Part shown: one piece after another, positions 1 to 7,761 of the stretch
Layout: each line of letters opens with the position of its first letter
Position numbering within the stretch: position 1 is the stretch's first letter
From: Candidatus Magasanikiibacteriota bacterium
Lineage (GTDB): Bacteria; Patescibacteriota; Patescibacteriia; Magasanikbacterales; 2-02-FULL-50-9b
Assembly (NCBI GenBank): GCA_026396555.1
Contig: JAPLWO010000087.1
Span: 3,923-19,266, forward strand
Direction: 5' to 3'
Length of the DNA: 15,344 nt
Program-made: the position numbers and the translations under genes
The notes under the pieces: generated by a model
What the model saw: only the letters and a program-made list of their open reading frames with translations
Databases searched by the model: none
Told to the model about the DNA's origin: nothing

Positions 1-578
1 CGTTGGAAGCGAAATTTATTCATTACTCCACAGATTTTGTTTTTGATGGCGAGAATGAAAATGGATATACGGAAGATGCTGTGCTAAATCCGATCAATGC
101 ATACGGACGAAGTAAGGCGGACGGTGAAGCGCGCGTGCAAAAAGTTGGCGGAGAATTTTATTTGATTCGTATTTCTCGGTTGTTTGGCATGCCAGCTTCG
201 TCTGCAGCTGGCAAAAAAAGTTTTGTCGACATCATGAAAGGATTTGCATTTGAAAAAACAGAAATTAATTTGGTTGATAGCGAACGCGGTACGCCGACGT
301 ATGCGCCTGACGCAGCGGCGGCAACGTTTGCATTATTAACTGATAACGCACCATTTGGAATTTATCATTTAGCAAATTCAGAAACGTGTACCTGGTATGA
401 ATTTGGAAAAGCGGTTTTCGAAGAATTAAAAGCTCCGATCATCGCGCATGCGGTTACACCAGATGCGTTTCCACGACCTGCAAAGCGCCCTCGTGTGTCG
501 CCGCTCATTAATACGAAACGTCCACAGGCGCGCAGCTGGCACGAAGCGCTGCATGAATATTTGTATGGAAAATCTTGA
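1..578 (+). CDS. rmlD: dTDP-4-dehydrorhamnose reductase, RmlD family (5' end outside the window)
   Basis: This is the C-terminal ~191 residues of an RmlD-type extended short-chain dehydrogenase. The enzyme reduces dTDP-4-dehydro-L-rhamnose to dTDP-L-rhamnose with NAD(P)H in the cytoplasm, the last step of rhamnose donor synthesis. The visible part begins in the catalytic half: an STDFVFDG motif (STDYVFDG in the family) near residue 9 and YGRSK near residue 34, which supplies the Tyr and Lys of the YxxxK pair. The Rossmann GxxGxxG is missing because roughly the first 95-100 residues lie upstream; the TTG at position 3 is internal, not a start. The gene ends with TGA at 576-578 and overlaps the following glycosyltransferase by 14 bp. 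The rmlA gene four genes downstream supports the pathway. Other RmlD-like epimerases/reductases are possible but less likely. Confidence 0.88.
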   Translation, partial: LEAKFIHYSTDFVFDGENENGYTEDAVLNPINAYGRSKADGEARVQKVGGEFYLIRISRLFGMPASSAAGKKSFVDIMKGFAFEKTEINLVDSERGTPTYAPDAAAATFALLTDNAPFGIYHLANSETCTWYEFGKAVFEELKAPIIAHAVTPDAFPRPAKRPRVSPLINTKRPQARSWHEALHEYLYGKS

Positions 579-1434
579 TCTTTCCATAATTACGGTTGGA
601 TATAAAAGCGCAGCATATTTAAAAGATTTGCTGGAATCTTTTCGTGTCGCGCGTGTAGGTTTGCAAACAGAATTTTTTATTATTGATAATGCATCGGGCG
701 ACGGATCTTTAGAAATGATTGAACGCGAGTTTAAAGATCTGAATGATACAGCGTGCACGCTGCGCTTGATTCAGAATGAAAAAAATCTTGGTTTTGCACG
801 GGCCAATAATATTGGGATTGCAGCGTCGCGCGGGCGATATGTTTTGCTCTTAAATCCTGATATGCGCTTAAATGTGGATACTCTGACGCAAATGGTTGCG
901 TGGATGGATAAAAATCCTCAGGCTGCGGTTGCAGGCTGTAAATTGCAGACACCAGATGGTGCAATTCAACCGCATGTGCGTGCATTTCCAAAATTATCAG
1001 ATCAACTCGCGATTTTATTAAAAATTCCGCATATTTTTCCGGGAGTTTTGAAAAACTATTTGATGAATGATTTTAATTATTCTGCTGATGCGCGCGTTGA
1101 TTCAATTCGAGGTTCATTTTTTATGATTCGCAGAGAGACGATTGAAAAAATCGGTGGGCTCGACGAACGATACTTCATTTGGTTTGAGGAAGTTGATTAT
1201 TGTCGATCTGTAGCGGCTGCGAACTTGCAGGTATGGTATACGTCGGCGGCGATCTGTACAGATTTTGTGGGCAGAAGTTTTTCGCTGGTGAGCGGATTTC
1301 AGAAACAAAAATATTTTACCGATAGCATGGTTAAATATTTTAAAAAATGGCATACGCGTGTTTGGTGGGTGATAGGTAGCGCGCGATATCTGGCGCTCGC
1401 AGCCGCATGGATTGCTGAAAAAATATCCGTATGA
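565..1434 (+). CDS. Family 2 glycosyltransferase, rhamnosyltransferase-like (WbbL type)
   Basis: A 289-residue GT2 (GT-A fold) enzyme, probably cytoplasmic or membrane-associated, that transfers a sugar from a nucleotide donor to a growing surface glycan. Visible motifs are an N-terminal strand SIITVGY, DNASGDGS at 41-48 for nucleotide binding, NLGFARANN around 74-82, LLLNPDM with the DXD-like NPD at 97-99, and a catalytic-region motif FEEVDYC around 207-213. This pattern is typical of the WbbL/rhamnosyltransferase branch, but acceptor and sugar cannot be read from sequence. The ATG at 565 is chosen because the GT2 fold starts directly after it; an in-frame ATG at 553 is possible and the open frame upstream is only a shadow of rmlD. 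It overlaps rmlD by 14 bp and the next gene by ATGA. No Shine-Dalgarno sequence is visible. Confidence 0.85.
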   Translation: MENLDLSIITVGYKSAAYLKDLLESFRVARVGLQTEFFIIDNASGDGSLEMIEREFKDLNDTACTLRLIQNEKNLGFARANNIGIAASRGRYVLLLNPDMRLNVDTLTQMVAWMDKNPQAAVAGCKLQTPDGAIQPHVRAFPKLSDQLAILLKIPHIFPGVLKNYLMNDFNYSADARVDSIRGSFFMIRRETIEKIGGLDERYFIWFEEVDYCRSVAAANLQVWYTSAAICTDFVGRSFSLVSGFQKQKYFTDSMVKYFKKWHTRVWWVIGSARYLALAAAWIAEKISV

Positions 1435-2447
1435 AATCAGTGATTGTTCAGCTCGTTACGTTTAACGGTGAAAAATACATTCCATATTTATTTGAATCGC
1501 TTCGAAAACAAAAATTTGTTGATTGGGAATTGTGGGTATTTGATAACGCGTCGAGCGATCGGACCGTTGAATTGATTCGTGAAGAATTAAAAACATTGAA
1601 TCGGCCACATCGATTGATTGAAAGTAAAACAAATATTGGTTTTGCGCCGGGCCACAATAAATTATTTACGGAGAGCATGGATCAATCGCTCTACATCATG
1701 TTACTGAATCAAGACATGATGCTTGATTCATCATTTATCGATACATTATTTTATTTTGCAGAAGCGCACCCTGATGCAGGAGCTGTTAGTGGACGTTTGA
1801 TGAAATGGGCGTTTCCTGAAAAAACAAATATTGTCGATTCGATTGGATTGAAAGCATTTAAAAATCATCGCGTGATTGATCGTGCAGGAGGGGAAACCTG
1901 GCGTGACGTTGATGATGATGTAAACGCAAAAGAAGTTTTCGGTGTGTCGGGTGCATTGCCAATGTACCGCGTAATTGCATTGCGCGAAGTTGCGTTTGAG
2001 GGACAGATTTTTGATGAGGATTTTTTCATGTATAAAGAAGATGTTGATTTGGCATGGCGATTAAAGAGTACTGGATGGTGTGCGTTTAGTGTATTTGACG
2101 CAATTGCGTTTCATGATCGGTCTGCGTCGGGTCCGCCGAATTTATCTGATCGTGCGGCGGCGAAGAATCGAAAAAATAAATCTGCGGCAGCAAATAAGTA
2201 TTCTTATCGGAATCACATTCTTATGCTGATCAAAAATTACGCGGGTGAGGGAGGTGTGCGAGGTTTTTTGATGACAGTGTGGTACGAGTTTAAAAAATCT
2301 GCTTATTTTTTATTGACTTCACCCACGTTGTTTGTCAAAAGTTGGGGCGATGTGCTACGGTTGCTGCGACGTACACTTAAAAAACGCGCTGCAATGCAGA
2401 AAGTTCGGTCAGTTTCACAGAAAGAAATGAATCAGTGGTTTGTTTAA
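1431..2447 (+). CDS. Family 2 glycosyltransferase
   Basis: A 338-residue GT2 enzyme. Motifs: VTFNGEKYIPYL at the first nucleotide-binding strand, DNASSD at 38-43, NIGFAPGHN around 68-76, LLNQDM with NQD at 93-95 in place of the usual NPD/DXD, GVSGALPMYR around 171-180, and KEDVDLAWRLK around 202-212, which carries the expected catalytic acidic residues. A basic C-terminal tail of about 100 residues follows the catalytic domain and includes a hydrophobic stretch that may contact the membrane. The start is fixed by the ATGA overlap with the preceding glycosyltransferase, which implies translational coupling. It is the second of four GT2 genes between rmlD and rmlA, so a role in a rhamnose-containing surface polysaccharide is likely. 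The donor sugar is unknown. Confidence 0.85.
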   Translation: MKSVIVQLVTFNGEKYIPYLFESLRKQKFVDWELWVFDNASSDRTVELIREELKTLNRPHRLIESKTNIGFAPGHNKLFTESMDQSLYIMLLNQDMMLDSSFIDTLFYFAEAHPDAGAVSGRLMKWAFPEKTNIVDSIGLKAFKNHRVIDRAGGETWRDVDDDVNAKEVFGVSGALPMYRVIALREVAFEGQIFDEDFFMYKEDVDLAWRLKSTGWCAFSVFDAIAFHDRSASGPPNLSDRAAAKNRKNKSAAANKYSYRNHILMLIKNYAGEGGVRGFLMTVWYEFKKSAYFLLTSPTLFVKSWGDVLRLLRRTLKKRAAMQKVRSVSQKEMNQWFV

Positions 2448-2451
2448 ATAT

Positions 2452-3276
2452 ATGGTTGATGTAGGTATCGTAATTCTCAATTATAAAATGCGGAAACTCG
2501 TCGAACCTTGTTTGACGACATTATTTGTTGACCTTGAAAAATCAGGCCTCACTTCAAAAGTTGTCGTGACGGATAATAATTCTGGTGATGGTTTGTTCGA
2601 ATGGATTGCGGAGCATTTTCCTCAAGTCGAAACAATTCAGATCGGCGGAAATTATGGATTTGCGCGCGGTGTTAATCCGGGGATGCGTGCACTAGATGCG
2701 CGATATTATTTTGTGTTAAATCCAGACACGCAGTTTGTTGAGCCGAATACAATTCGTCGACTGTATGATTGGATGGAATCAAATCCAAAAGTCGGTGTCT
2801 CAGCACCACGCTTGTTAAACGGAGATGGAACGTTGCAATATTCATGTCATCGTTTTCCAACGGTCCTCGTACAGTTGATTCGTCGCTCACCGCTCTCTCA
2901 TCGTCAGTTTTTTAAGCGACGAATTGATTCATTTCTATTAAAAGATGTTGATCGCACAATTGCGCGCCCTGTTGATTGGGTGCAAGGATCAGCGATGTTT
3001 ATTAGACGTGGTGCGCTTAAGCAAGTTGGGTTGCTTGATGAAAAATTCTGGATGTATTTCGAAGATACTGATTGGTGTCGCCGCTTTTGGAATGCAGGAT
3101 GGCTTATTTATTATCTGCCGGAAATCTCGCTAGTCCATCATCACGGTCGCGGCTCTGCAAAAGTACCGGGCGTGATCGCGCCACTATTTAAAAATCCGTT
3201 GGCGCGTGCTCATTTACAAAGTTGGGCTCGGTATTTTTGGAAATGGCGCAACGAACGTCCACTCAAATTATTATAA
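2452..3276 (+). CDS. Family 2 glycosyltransferase, rhamnosyltransferase-like
   Basis: A 274-residue GT2 enzyme of the WbbL-like branch. Motifs: GIVILNY at the first strand, DNNSGDG at 41-47, NYGFARGVN around 67-75, FVLNPDTQF with NPD at 90-92, QGSAMFIRR around 178-186, and YFEDTDWCRRFWNAGW around 202-217 with the catalytic-region acidic residues, then VHHHGRGSA with conserved His residues. The ATG at 2452 is preferred: it lies 4 bp after the preceding stop and directly before the first strand. A TTG at 2440 would add four residues and overlap the previous gene. No Shine-Dalgarno sequence is visible. The sugar specificity is inferred only from operon context (rmlD, rmlA). Confidence 0.85.
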   Translation: MVDVGIVILNYKMRKLVEPCLTTLFVDLEKSGLTSKVVVTDNNSGDGLFEWIAEHFPQVETIQIGGNYGFARGVNPGMRALDARYYFVLNPDTQFVEPNTIRRLYDWMESNPKVGVSAPRLLNGDGTLQYSCHRFPTVLVQLIRRSPLSHRQFFKRRIDSFLLKDVDRTIARPVDWVQGSAMFIRRGALKQVGLLDEKFWMYFEDTDWCRRFWNAGWLIYYLPEISLVHHHGRGSAKVPGVIAPLFKNPLARAHLQSWARYFWKWRNERPLKLL

Positions 3277-3277
3277 T

Positions 3278-4366
3278 ATGAAAAAAATCGCGATCATTTA
3301 TTTGTCATTTCATTGCGAGCCGTATATTGATGATGTTGTTGCGGCAATGGAAACAGTCGATTATCCAAAAGAAGATCTCGAATTTATTGTTGTTGATAAT
3401 CCACATCCGCAACATGGGCTCAGCATGCCATATTTGGAGCAGCATGTTTTACCGAAATCAGGACTGTCATTGCCAAAAGTAACGCTCTTGCCACAAACAG
3501 AAAATTTAGGATTCGCGGGTGGAAATAATGTTGGTGTGCGATATGCAATTGAACAAAATTTTGATTATGTTTTCTTTTTAAACAACGATGCGTATCCAAC
3601 ACAGAACACCTTTAAAGGGCTGGTGGCGGCGTTTGAAACAGATTCAAAAATCGCGATTGCGCAATCTCTCATCATGTTGCATCCAGAACGCCAGCTTATC
3701 AACACGAGCGGAAACATGATTCAATTTTGCGGATTTGGATATTGTCGAGATTATCGCGTGCCACTTGCGCAACGATCGTTCAGAGCAATTGAAGATGTGC
3801 CGTACGCATCAGGTGCTGCATTTATGATTCCGACAATTTTGTGTAAAGAGTTTGGCGCGTGGGACAATGATTTTTTTCTGTATCACGAAGATATGGAGTG
3901 GTCGCTCCGCGTAAAATCAATGGGATATCGTGTGGTAATGGTGCGAGATTCGATGGTGTATCACGCATACGAATTTGCGCGTTCGATCACGAAATTTTAT
4001 TGGATGGAGCGCAATCGATTTGGTGTATTGCTCATGTATCTGAAATTGCCGACACTGGTGCTCATTACACCTGCGGTTGTGGCGTATGAATTGGGCACGT
4101 ATTTATTTGCGTTAAAGGGCGGATGGGCAAGCGAAAAATACAAATTATACGATTACTGGCGCCGTCCAGAAAATTGGAAAATGTGGCTCGGAAAACGAGA
4201 AAAAATCCAGAAACAGCGCTCAGTTAGCGACGCTGAATTGACGCGCGATTGGGTTGGCTATATCAAATTCCAGGAGGCTCGCGTCGAAAACCCATTGTTA
4301 TCGCGTGTGGTGAACCCGGTTATGTCAGCATACTGGTGGCTTGTCAAAAAAGTGCTTTTCTGGTAA
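3278..4366 (+). CDS. Family 2 glycosyltransferase with C-terminal hydrophobic segment
   Basis: A 362-residue GT2 enzyme that differs more from the other three. Motifs: IAIIYLSFHCE at the first strand, VVDNPHP around 38-44 (the family DNxS is altered), NLGFAGGNNVG at 76-86, FFLNNDAYP with NND at 102-104, ASGAAFMIP around 177-185, and YHEDMEWSLRVKSMGY around 202-217 with the catalytic-region acidic pair. A hydrophobic stretch at about 249-280 may anchor it to the membrane, followed by a charged tail. The ATG at 3278 lies one base after the previous stop; the open frame further upstream is a shadow of the preceding gene. rmlA follows after 25 bp. The glycan and sugar are unknown. Confidence 0.85.
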   Translation: MKKIAIIYLSFHCEPYIDDVVAAMETVDYPKEDLEFIVVDNPHPQHGLSMPYLEQHVLPKSGLSLPKVTLLPQTENLGFAGGNNVGVRYAIEQNFDYVFFLNNDAYPTQNTFKGLVAAFETDSKIAIAQSLIMLHPERQLINTSGNMIQFCGFGYCRDYRVPLAQRSFRAIEDVPYASGAAFMIPTILCKEFGAWDNDFFLYHEDMEWSLRVKSMGYRVVMVRDSMVYHAYEFARSITKFYWMERNRFGVLLMYLKLPTLVLITPAVVAYELGTYLFALKGGWASEKYKLYDYWRRPENWKMWLGKREKIQKQRSVSDAELTRDWVGYIKFQEARVENPLLSRVVNPVMSAYWWLVKKVLFW

Positions 4367-4389
4367 GGTTTGGGGGTAAAATTCAAACC
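4341..4389 (+). promoter_or_regulatory. Possible weak promoter and start-proximal hairpin before rmlA
   Basis: TTGTCA (4341-4346) and TAAGGT (4364-4369) are separated by 17 bp and resemble a weak sigma-70 promoter at the end of the preceding gene. A 6-bp inverted repeat, GGTTTG (4367-4372) and CAAACC (4384-4389), forms a small hairpin that ends two bases before the rmlA ATG. Either may tune rmlA expression separately from the glycosyltransferases; the evidence is only positional. Confidence 0.25.
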
Positions 4390-4391
4390 CT

Positions 4392-5468
4392 ATGCGCGCT
4401 TTAATTGCTGCGGGCGGTAACGCACGTCGTTTACGCCCCATTACCTATACCATCAATAAACATCTCATTCCGCTTGCAAACAAGCCGATGATTTATTACG
4501 CGATCGACCATATTGTTGCCGCGGGTATTCGTGATATTTACGTTAATGTAAATCCGGGTGAAAAAGAAATTCAGCAATATTTGGGCGACGGTTCTCGATG
4601 GGGCGCTCGCATTACGTATATCGAGCAAACAGGTGGTCCAAAAGGTGTGGCGCATATTATTAAAAACGCGGAACATTATTTACGCGGTGAACCGTTTTTG
4701 TTTCACTTAGGCGACAATATTGTACTCGGTGATTTGAATCGATTTGTAGAACGATTTCAGCGCGAAAATTTAGATGCATTGTTTGCGTTTTCACGCGTGC
4801 GCGACCCACAACGTTTCGGTGTACCAGTTATTGAAAATGGAAAATTGGTTCGTATCGAAGAAAAACCAATCGCGCCAAAAACTGATCTTGCACAAACAGG
4901 AATTTATTTTTATAACGATACGGTGTTTGATGCGGTTGCGAATATTCAGCCATCGGGTCGCGGTGAATATGAAATTGCAGATGCAAACACATATTTAATT
5001 CAGGCTGGTCACAATGTTGGCTGGGAAGAAATTACAGGCTGGTGGAAAGATACCGGAAAGCCAGAAGATTTGCTTGAAGGAAATCAACTGTTGCTCAACG
5101 AAGTTTTGGATAAAGAAGTTTATAATTACGGCATGATCGGGCCGGACGTTGTGATTCAAGGGAAAGTTCAGATTGGAAAAAATACAACGGTCTGGGAAAA
5201 TGTGTTGATTCGTGGGCCAGTTTCAATTGGAGAAAATGTGACGATTAAAAATAGTTACATCGGTCCATACACATCAATCGGTAGTAATTGTGTGATTGAA
5301 AATACTGAAATCGAACACTCGGTTGTGATGGATTACGCAGAAGTGCGCGCCGGAACACGAATCGTTGATTCGATCATTGGAAAAAATACAATTATCACGA
5401 GCGCAAAAAATTCGTTGCCACTCGGTCATAAATTAATCATCGGAGATAATTCTCAAGTTGAAATTTGA
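4392..5468 (+). CDS. rmlA: Glucose-1-phosphate thymidylyltransferase, long form (RmlA/StrD type)
   Basis: A 358-residue sugar-nucleotide pyrophosphorylase that makes dTDP-glucose from dTTP and glucose-1-phosphate, the first step of the dTDP-L-rhamnose pathway. The N-terminal ~235 residues are the nucleotidyltransferase domain: AAGGNARRLRP at 6-16 (the family usually has GxGTRLRP, so Gly and Thr are replaced by Ala and Arg), LGDN at 106-109, EEKP at 156-159, GEYEI at 191-195 and WWKDTGKPEDLL at 217-228, the last highly typical of long-form RmlA. Residues ~240-350 are hexapeptide repeats of a left-handed beta helix. It lies 25 bp after the last glycosyltransferase and with rmlD brackets the cluster. 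Its last 16 bp overlap the convergent PEGA gene. The long form could also use related sugar phosphates. Confidence 0.88.
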   Translation: MRALIAAGGNARRLRPITYTINKHLIPLANKPMIYYAIDHIVAAGIRDIYVNVNPGEKEIQQYLGDGSRWGARITYIEQTGGPKGVAHIIKNAEHYLRGEPFLFHLGDNIVLGDLNRFVERFQRENLDALFAFSRVRDPQRFGVPVIENGKLVRIEEKPIAPKTDLAQTGIYFYNDTVFDAVANIQPSGRGEYEIADANTYLIQAGHNVGWEEITGWWKDTGKPEDLLEGNQLLLNEVLDKEVYNYGMIGPDVVIQGKVQIGKNTTVWENVLIRGPVSIGENVTIKNSYIGPYTSIGSNCVIENTEIEHSVVMDYAEVRAGTRIVDSIIGKNTIITSAKNSLPLGHKLIIGDNSQVEI

Positions 5469-6439
5469 CGCGTGTAAGCGGTGTAGCCGTCGTTGTTTTG
5501 ATTTTTTGTTGTATATTCGAGTGTGGTTCCGTCCGCGCTCATATGCATTTCAACAATGTGCGGATCTGTTGCGAGTGGTGTTGGAATGTAATGTCGATCG
5601 CCAATATGGAATGCAACAATTTGATCGGGTAATCGAACGAGCACGAGCATCGTGTTTTGAATCGGAAGTACTTGTACAAGTGGTTTGCTAAATCGATACA
5701 CAAGTTCTGCTGTTTTTTTGTCGCTATCTACACGCCATAATTCAAAATTTGAAATTGCAAATAATGAGTGAGCACTTTTAAATATGTGTGGCTCGACGCT
5801 ATGGCCCGGAAGTACAAAAGAAGTTATGTCGGGTGTATTCCATGATCGAAAATCAATTTGGTCACGATCCGCATGGATAATACCAAATAAATTTGTATCG
5901 CCGTTAGCAATGCTCCATGAACCTGCGCCTAAATCGCGCGTAGCAGGTGAACCATCGATTGAAATTTCTGTACCCGTTTGCGTACTTGTTGCGAGCGAAA
6001 TGTCGTGACCTGCAATTGTTGAACGAAGAATGGGTGACGTGGAAGTCGTTGCGATGAAATTTGTTGGCCCCGCCATGTCAACTGACTTATCGAGAATCAG
6101 ATTGATATCACTCACAAACGCAGTTTGTTGCGGTTCGATCATTAATTGTCGGTCATACGAAATATACCCAGGAGCGGAGAGTGAAATTTGATGTTGACCG
6201 GGAAATAATGCGCGTACACGTGCCGGAGAACTGTTGCTAAAATAGGAACCGTCGACTGATAGAGTTGCATCTGTTGGAATAAAAGTTGCAAGAATATTTC
6301 CCGTTTTTGAAATCAAAAAAGGGTGAAATTTAAAACGATAGCCGTTTGCAAAAAGCATGAGTAGTGTTGCCGCGAACAAATAGAGTACTACTAACGAGCG
6401 AAATACGAGTTTTCTAGTTTTGTGGCGAAGAAGAAGCAT
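5453..6439 (-). CDS. PEGA-domain membrane-anchored surface protein
   Basis: A 328-residue protein with a short basic N-terminus, one hydrophobic segment at about 12-33 (signal anchor) and an extracytoplasmic remainder. Residues ~48-115 look like a PEGA domain: LSVDGSYFSNSSP, then a FPGQHQISLSAPGY pattern and beta-strand-like alternation. PEGA domains are small beta-sandwich modules common in surface proteins. Residues ~120-328 are rich in beta-strand-like and Ser/Thr sequence and match no family I recognise; a propeller-like or other beta fold is possible. The gene is divergent from murA across a 55-bp region and its stop lies inside the end of rmlA. The function is unknown; a role at the cell envelope is an inference from topology and neighbours. 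Confidence 0.75.
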   Translation of the reverse strand: MLLLRHKTRKLVFRSLVVLYLFAATLLMLFANGYRFKFHPFLISKTGNILATFIPTDATLSVDGSYFSNSSPARVRALFPGQHQISLSAPGYISYDRQLMIEPQQTAFVSDINLILDKSVDMAGPTNFIATTSTSPILRSTIAGHDISLATSTQTGTEISIDGSPATRDLGAGSWSIANGDTNLFGIIHADRDQIDFRSWNTPDITSFVLPGHSVEPHIFKSAHSLFAISNFELWRVDSDKKTAELVYRFSKPLVQVLPIQNTMLVLVRLPDQIVAFHIGDRHYIPTPLATDPHIVEMHMSADGTTLEYTTKNQNNDGYTAYTRQIST

Positions 6440-6443
6440 GGAG

Positions 6444-6472
6444 TTGAATTTAAGCCGTGTTTAGTGTACACT
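6444..6472 (+). promoter_or_regulatory. murA promoter with palindrome shared by the divergent PEGA gene
   Basis: TTGAAT (6444-6449), a 17-bp spacer and TACACT (6467-6472) form a sigma-70-like promoter with an expected start near 6479, about 16 bases before the murA ATG. The -10 hexamer lies in the perfect 10-bp palindrome AGTGTACACT (6463-6472), so the same hexamer also occurs on the minus strand (6463-6468) at a suitable distance from the PEGA start. The -35 for the minus direction is weak (TTGTGT, 6487-6492, 18-bp spacer). Confidence 0.5.
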
Positions 6473-6494
6473 GAAGGTCAATTCTAACACAAGT

Positions 6495-7757
6495 ATGGCT
6501 TATTTTCGAATAAAAGGACAGCAGAAACTTCAGGGAGAAATTGCGGTCAATGGAGCGAAAAATGCAGCGCTCAAATTTATTGCAGCAGCTCTTGTTTGTG
6601 ACGGACCCGTTGTGCTCCGCAATATGCCAAATATTGAGGATGTGTTTCGCATGCTGGAGCTTATTCAATCTTTGGGTGCAACAGTCGAACACGATACGGC
6701 GTCGCATACGATTACAATTGATGCAAGTACATTGAATAATTTTGAAATTACGCCAAAAATGGCACGTGCGGTTCGAACCTCAATTATGTTGGTTGGACCA
6801 TTGCTTGTTCGATTTGGAAAAGCATGTGGTGGATATCCGGGTGGCGATTCGATTGGCCGACGCCCGATTGATTTATACTTAAAAGGTTACGAACGATTTG
6901 GTGCTGAAGTTACAACAGAAGATAAAACGTTTGAATTTATCGCGCCGGAATTACACGCGATGACATTTATGTTTCCACTCATGAGTGTGGTGGCGACTGA
7001 AACGTTTATGATGACTGCTGCGCGAATTAAAGGAACAACGGTATTAAAAAATGCAGCGCAAGAACCGGAAATTGTTGAGCTCGCGAATTTTTTGAATACG
7101 TGTGGCGCAAAAATTACAGGAGCTGGTACACCAACGATCGAAATCGAGGGTGTCGATTCGTTAACAGGTGGCGAAGCAACAATGATTCCGGATCGAATTG
7201 AAACCGGAACGTTTGTTATTTTGGGTGCGTTGATGCGGAGCCGAGTTCGTGTGACGAATTGTAATCCGGAACATGTTGAAAATATTTTACTTCATCTTGA
7301 GGCAGCAGGTGTTCCGTTCGAAGTGGGCGAAGATTGGATTGAAACAAAACCATACGAACATACGTTGCGCGCAATCAATATTAAAACGCACGAGTATCCA
7401 GGTTTCATGACAGATTTGCAAGCGCCATTTACTGTTTTGCTTACACAAGCAAATGGAATTTCTTTGGTTCATGAAACGATTTGGGAAGGTCGCATGTTTT
7501 ACATTGATCGATTGAATCACATGGGCGCAAATATTATTTTGTGTGATCCACATCGTGCGCTCGTGGAAGGTCCGACGCCGCTCTATGGACGCACGTTGGA
7601 AAGTCCAGATATTCGTGCAGGTATTGCGATGGTGTTAGCAGGATTAATCGCTCACGGCGAAACGACTATTGGAAATATCGAACAAATTGAACGTGGTTAC
7701 GAAGCAATCGACGCGCGACTTCAGGCGCTCGGTGCAGATATTACTCGAGTAGCATAA
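6495..7757 (+). CDS. murA: UDP-N-acetylglucosamine 1-carboxyvinyltransferase (MurA) with Asp at the catalytic Cys position
   Basis: A 420-residue EPSP-synthase-fold enzyme of normal family length. It transfers the enolpyruvyl group of phosphoenolpyruvate to UDP-GlcNAc, the first committed step of peptidoglycan precursor synthesis in the cytoplasm. Visible features are NGAKNAAL at 19-26 with the substrate-binding Lys22 and Asn23, ENAAxEPEIV-like KNAAQEPEIV in the middle, DRIETGTF, GEDWI, and MTDLQAPF with the catalytic-region Asp. The loop that normally reads PGGCxIGxRP is PGGDSIGRRP at 115-124, so the usual Cys is Asp118. In characterised MurA enzymes this change keeps activity and gives intrinsic fosfomycin resistance (mycobacteria, chlamydiae). 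The start has no Shine-Dalgarno sequence. It heads the operon with the S41 protease and riboflavin genes. Confidence 0.95.
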   Translation: MAYFRIKGQQKLQGEIAVNGAKNAALKFIAAALVCDGPVVLRNMPNIEDVFRMLELIQSLGATVEHDTASHTITIDASTLNNFEITPKMARAVRTSIMLVGPLLVRFGKACGGYPGGDSIGRRPIDLYLKGYERFGAEVTTEDKTFEFIAPELHAMTFMFPLMSVVATETFMMTAARIKGTTVLKNAAQEPEIVELANFLNTCGAKITGAGTPTIEIEGVDSLTGGEATMIPDRIETGTFVILGALMRSRVRVTNCNPEHVENILLHLEAAGVPFEVGEDWIETKPYEHTLRAINIKTHEYPGFMTDLQAPFTVLLTQANGISLVHETIWEGRMFYIDRLNHMGANIILCDPHRALVEGPTPLYGRTLESPDIRAGIAMVLAGLIAHGETTIGNIEQIERGYEAIDARLQALGADITRVA

Positions 7758-7761
7758 TTTT

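Noticed and set aside
448..564. Longer N-terminus for the first glycosyltransferase
   Set aside because: The extra residues are a frame-shifted reading of rmlD and precede the GT2 first strand; the ATG at 565 is sufficient.
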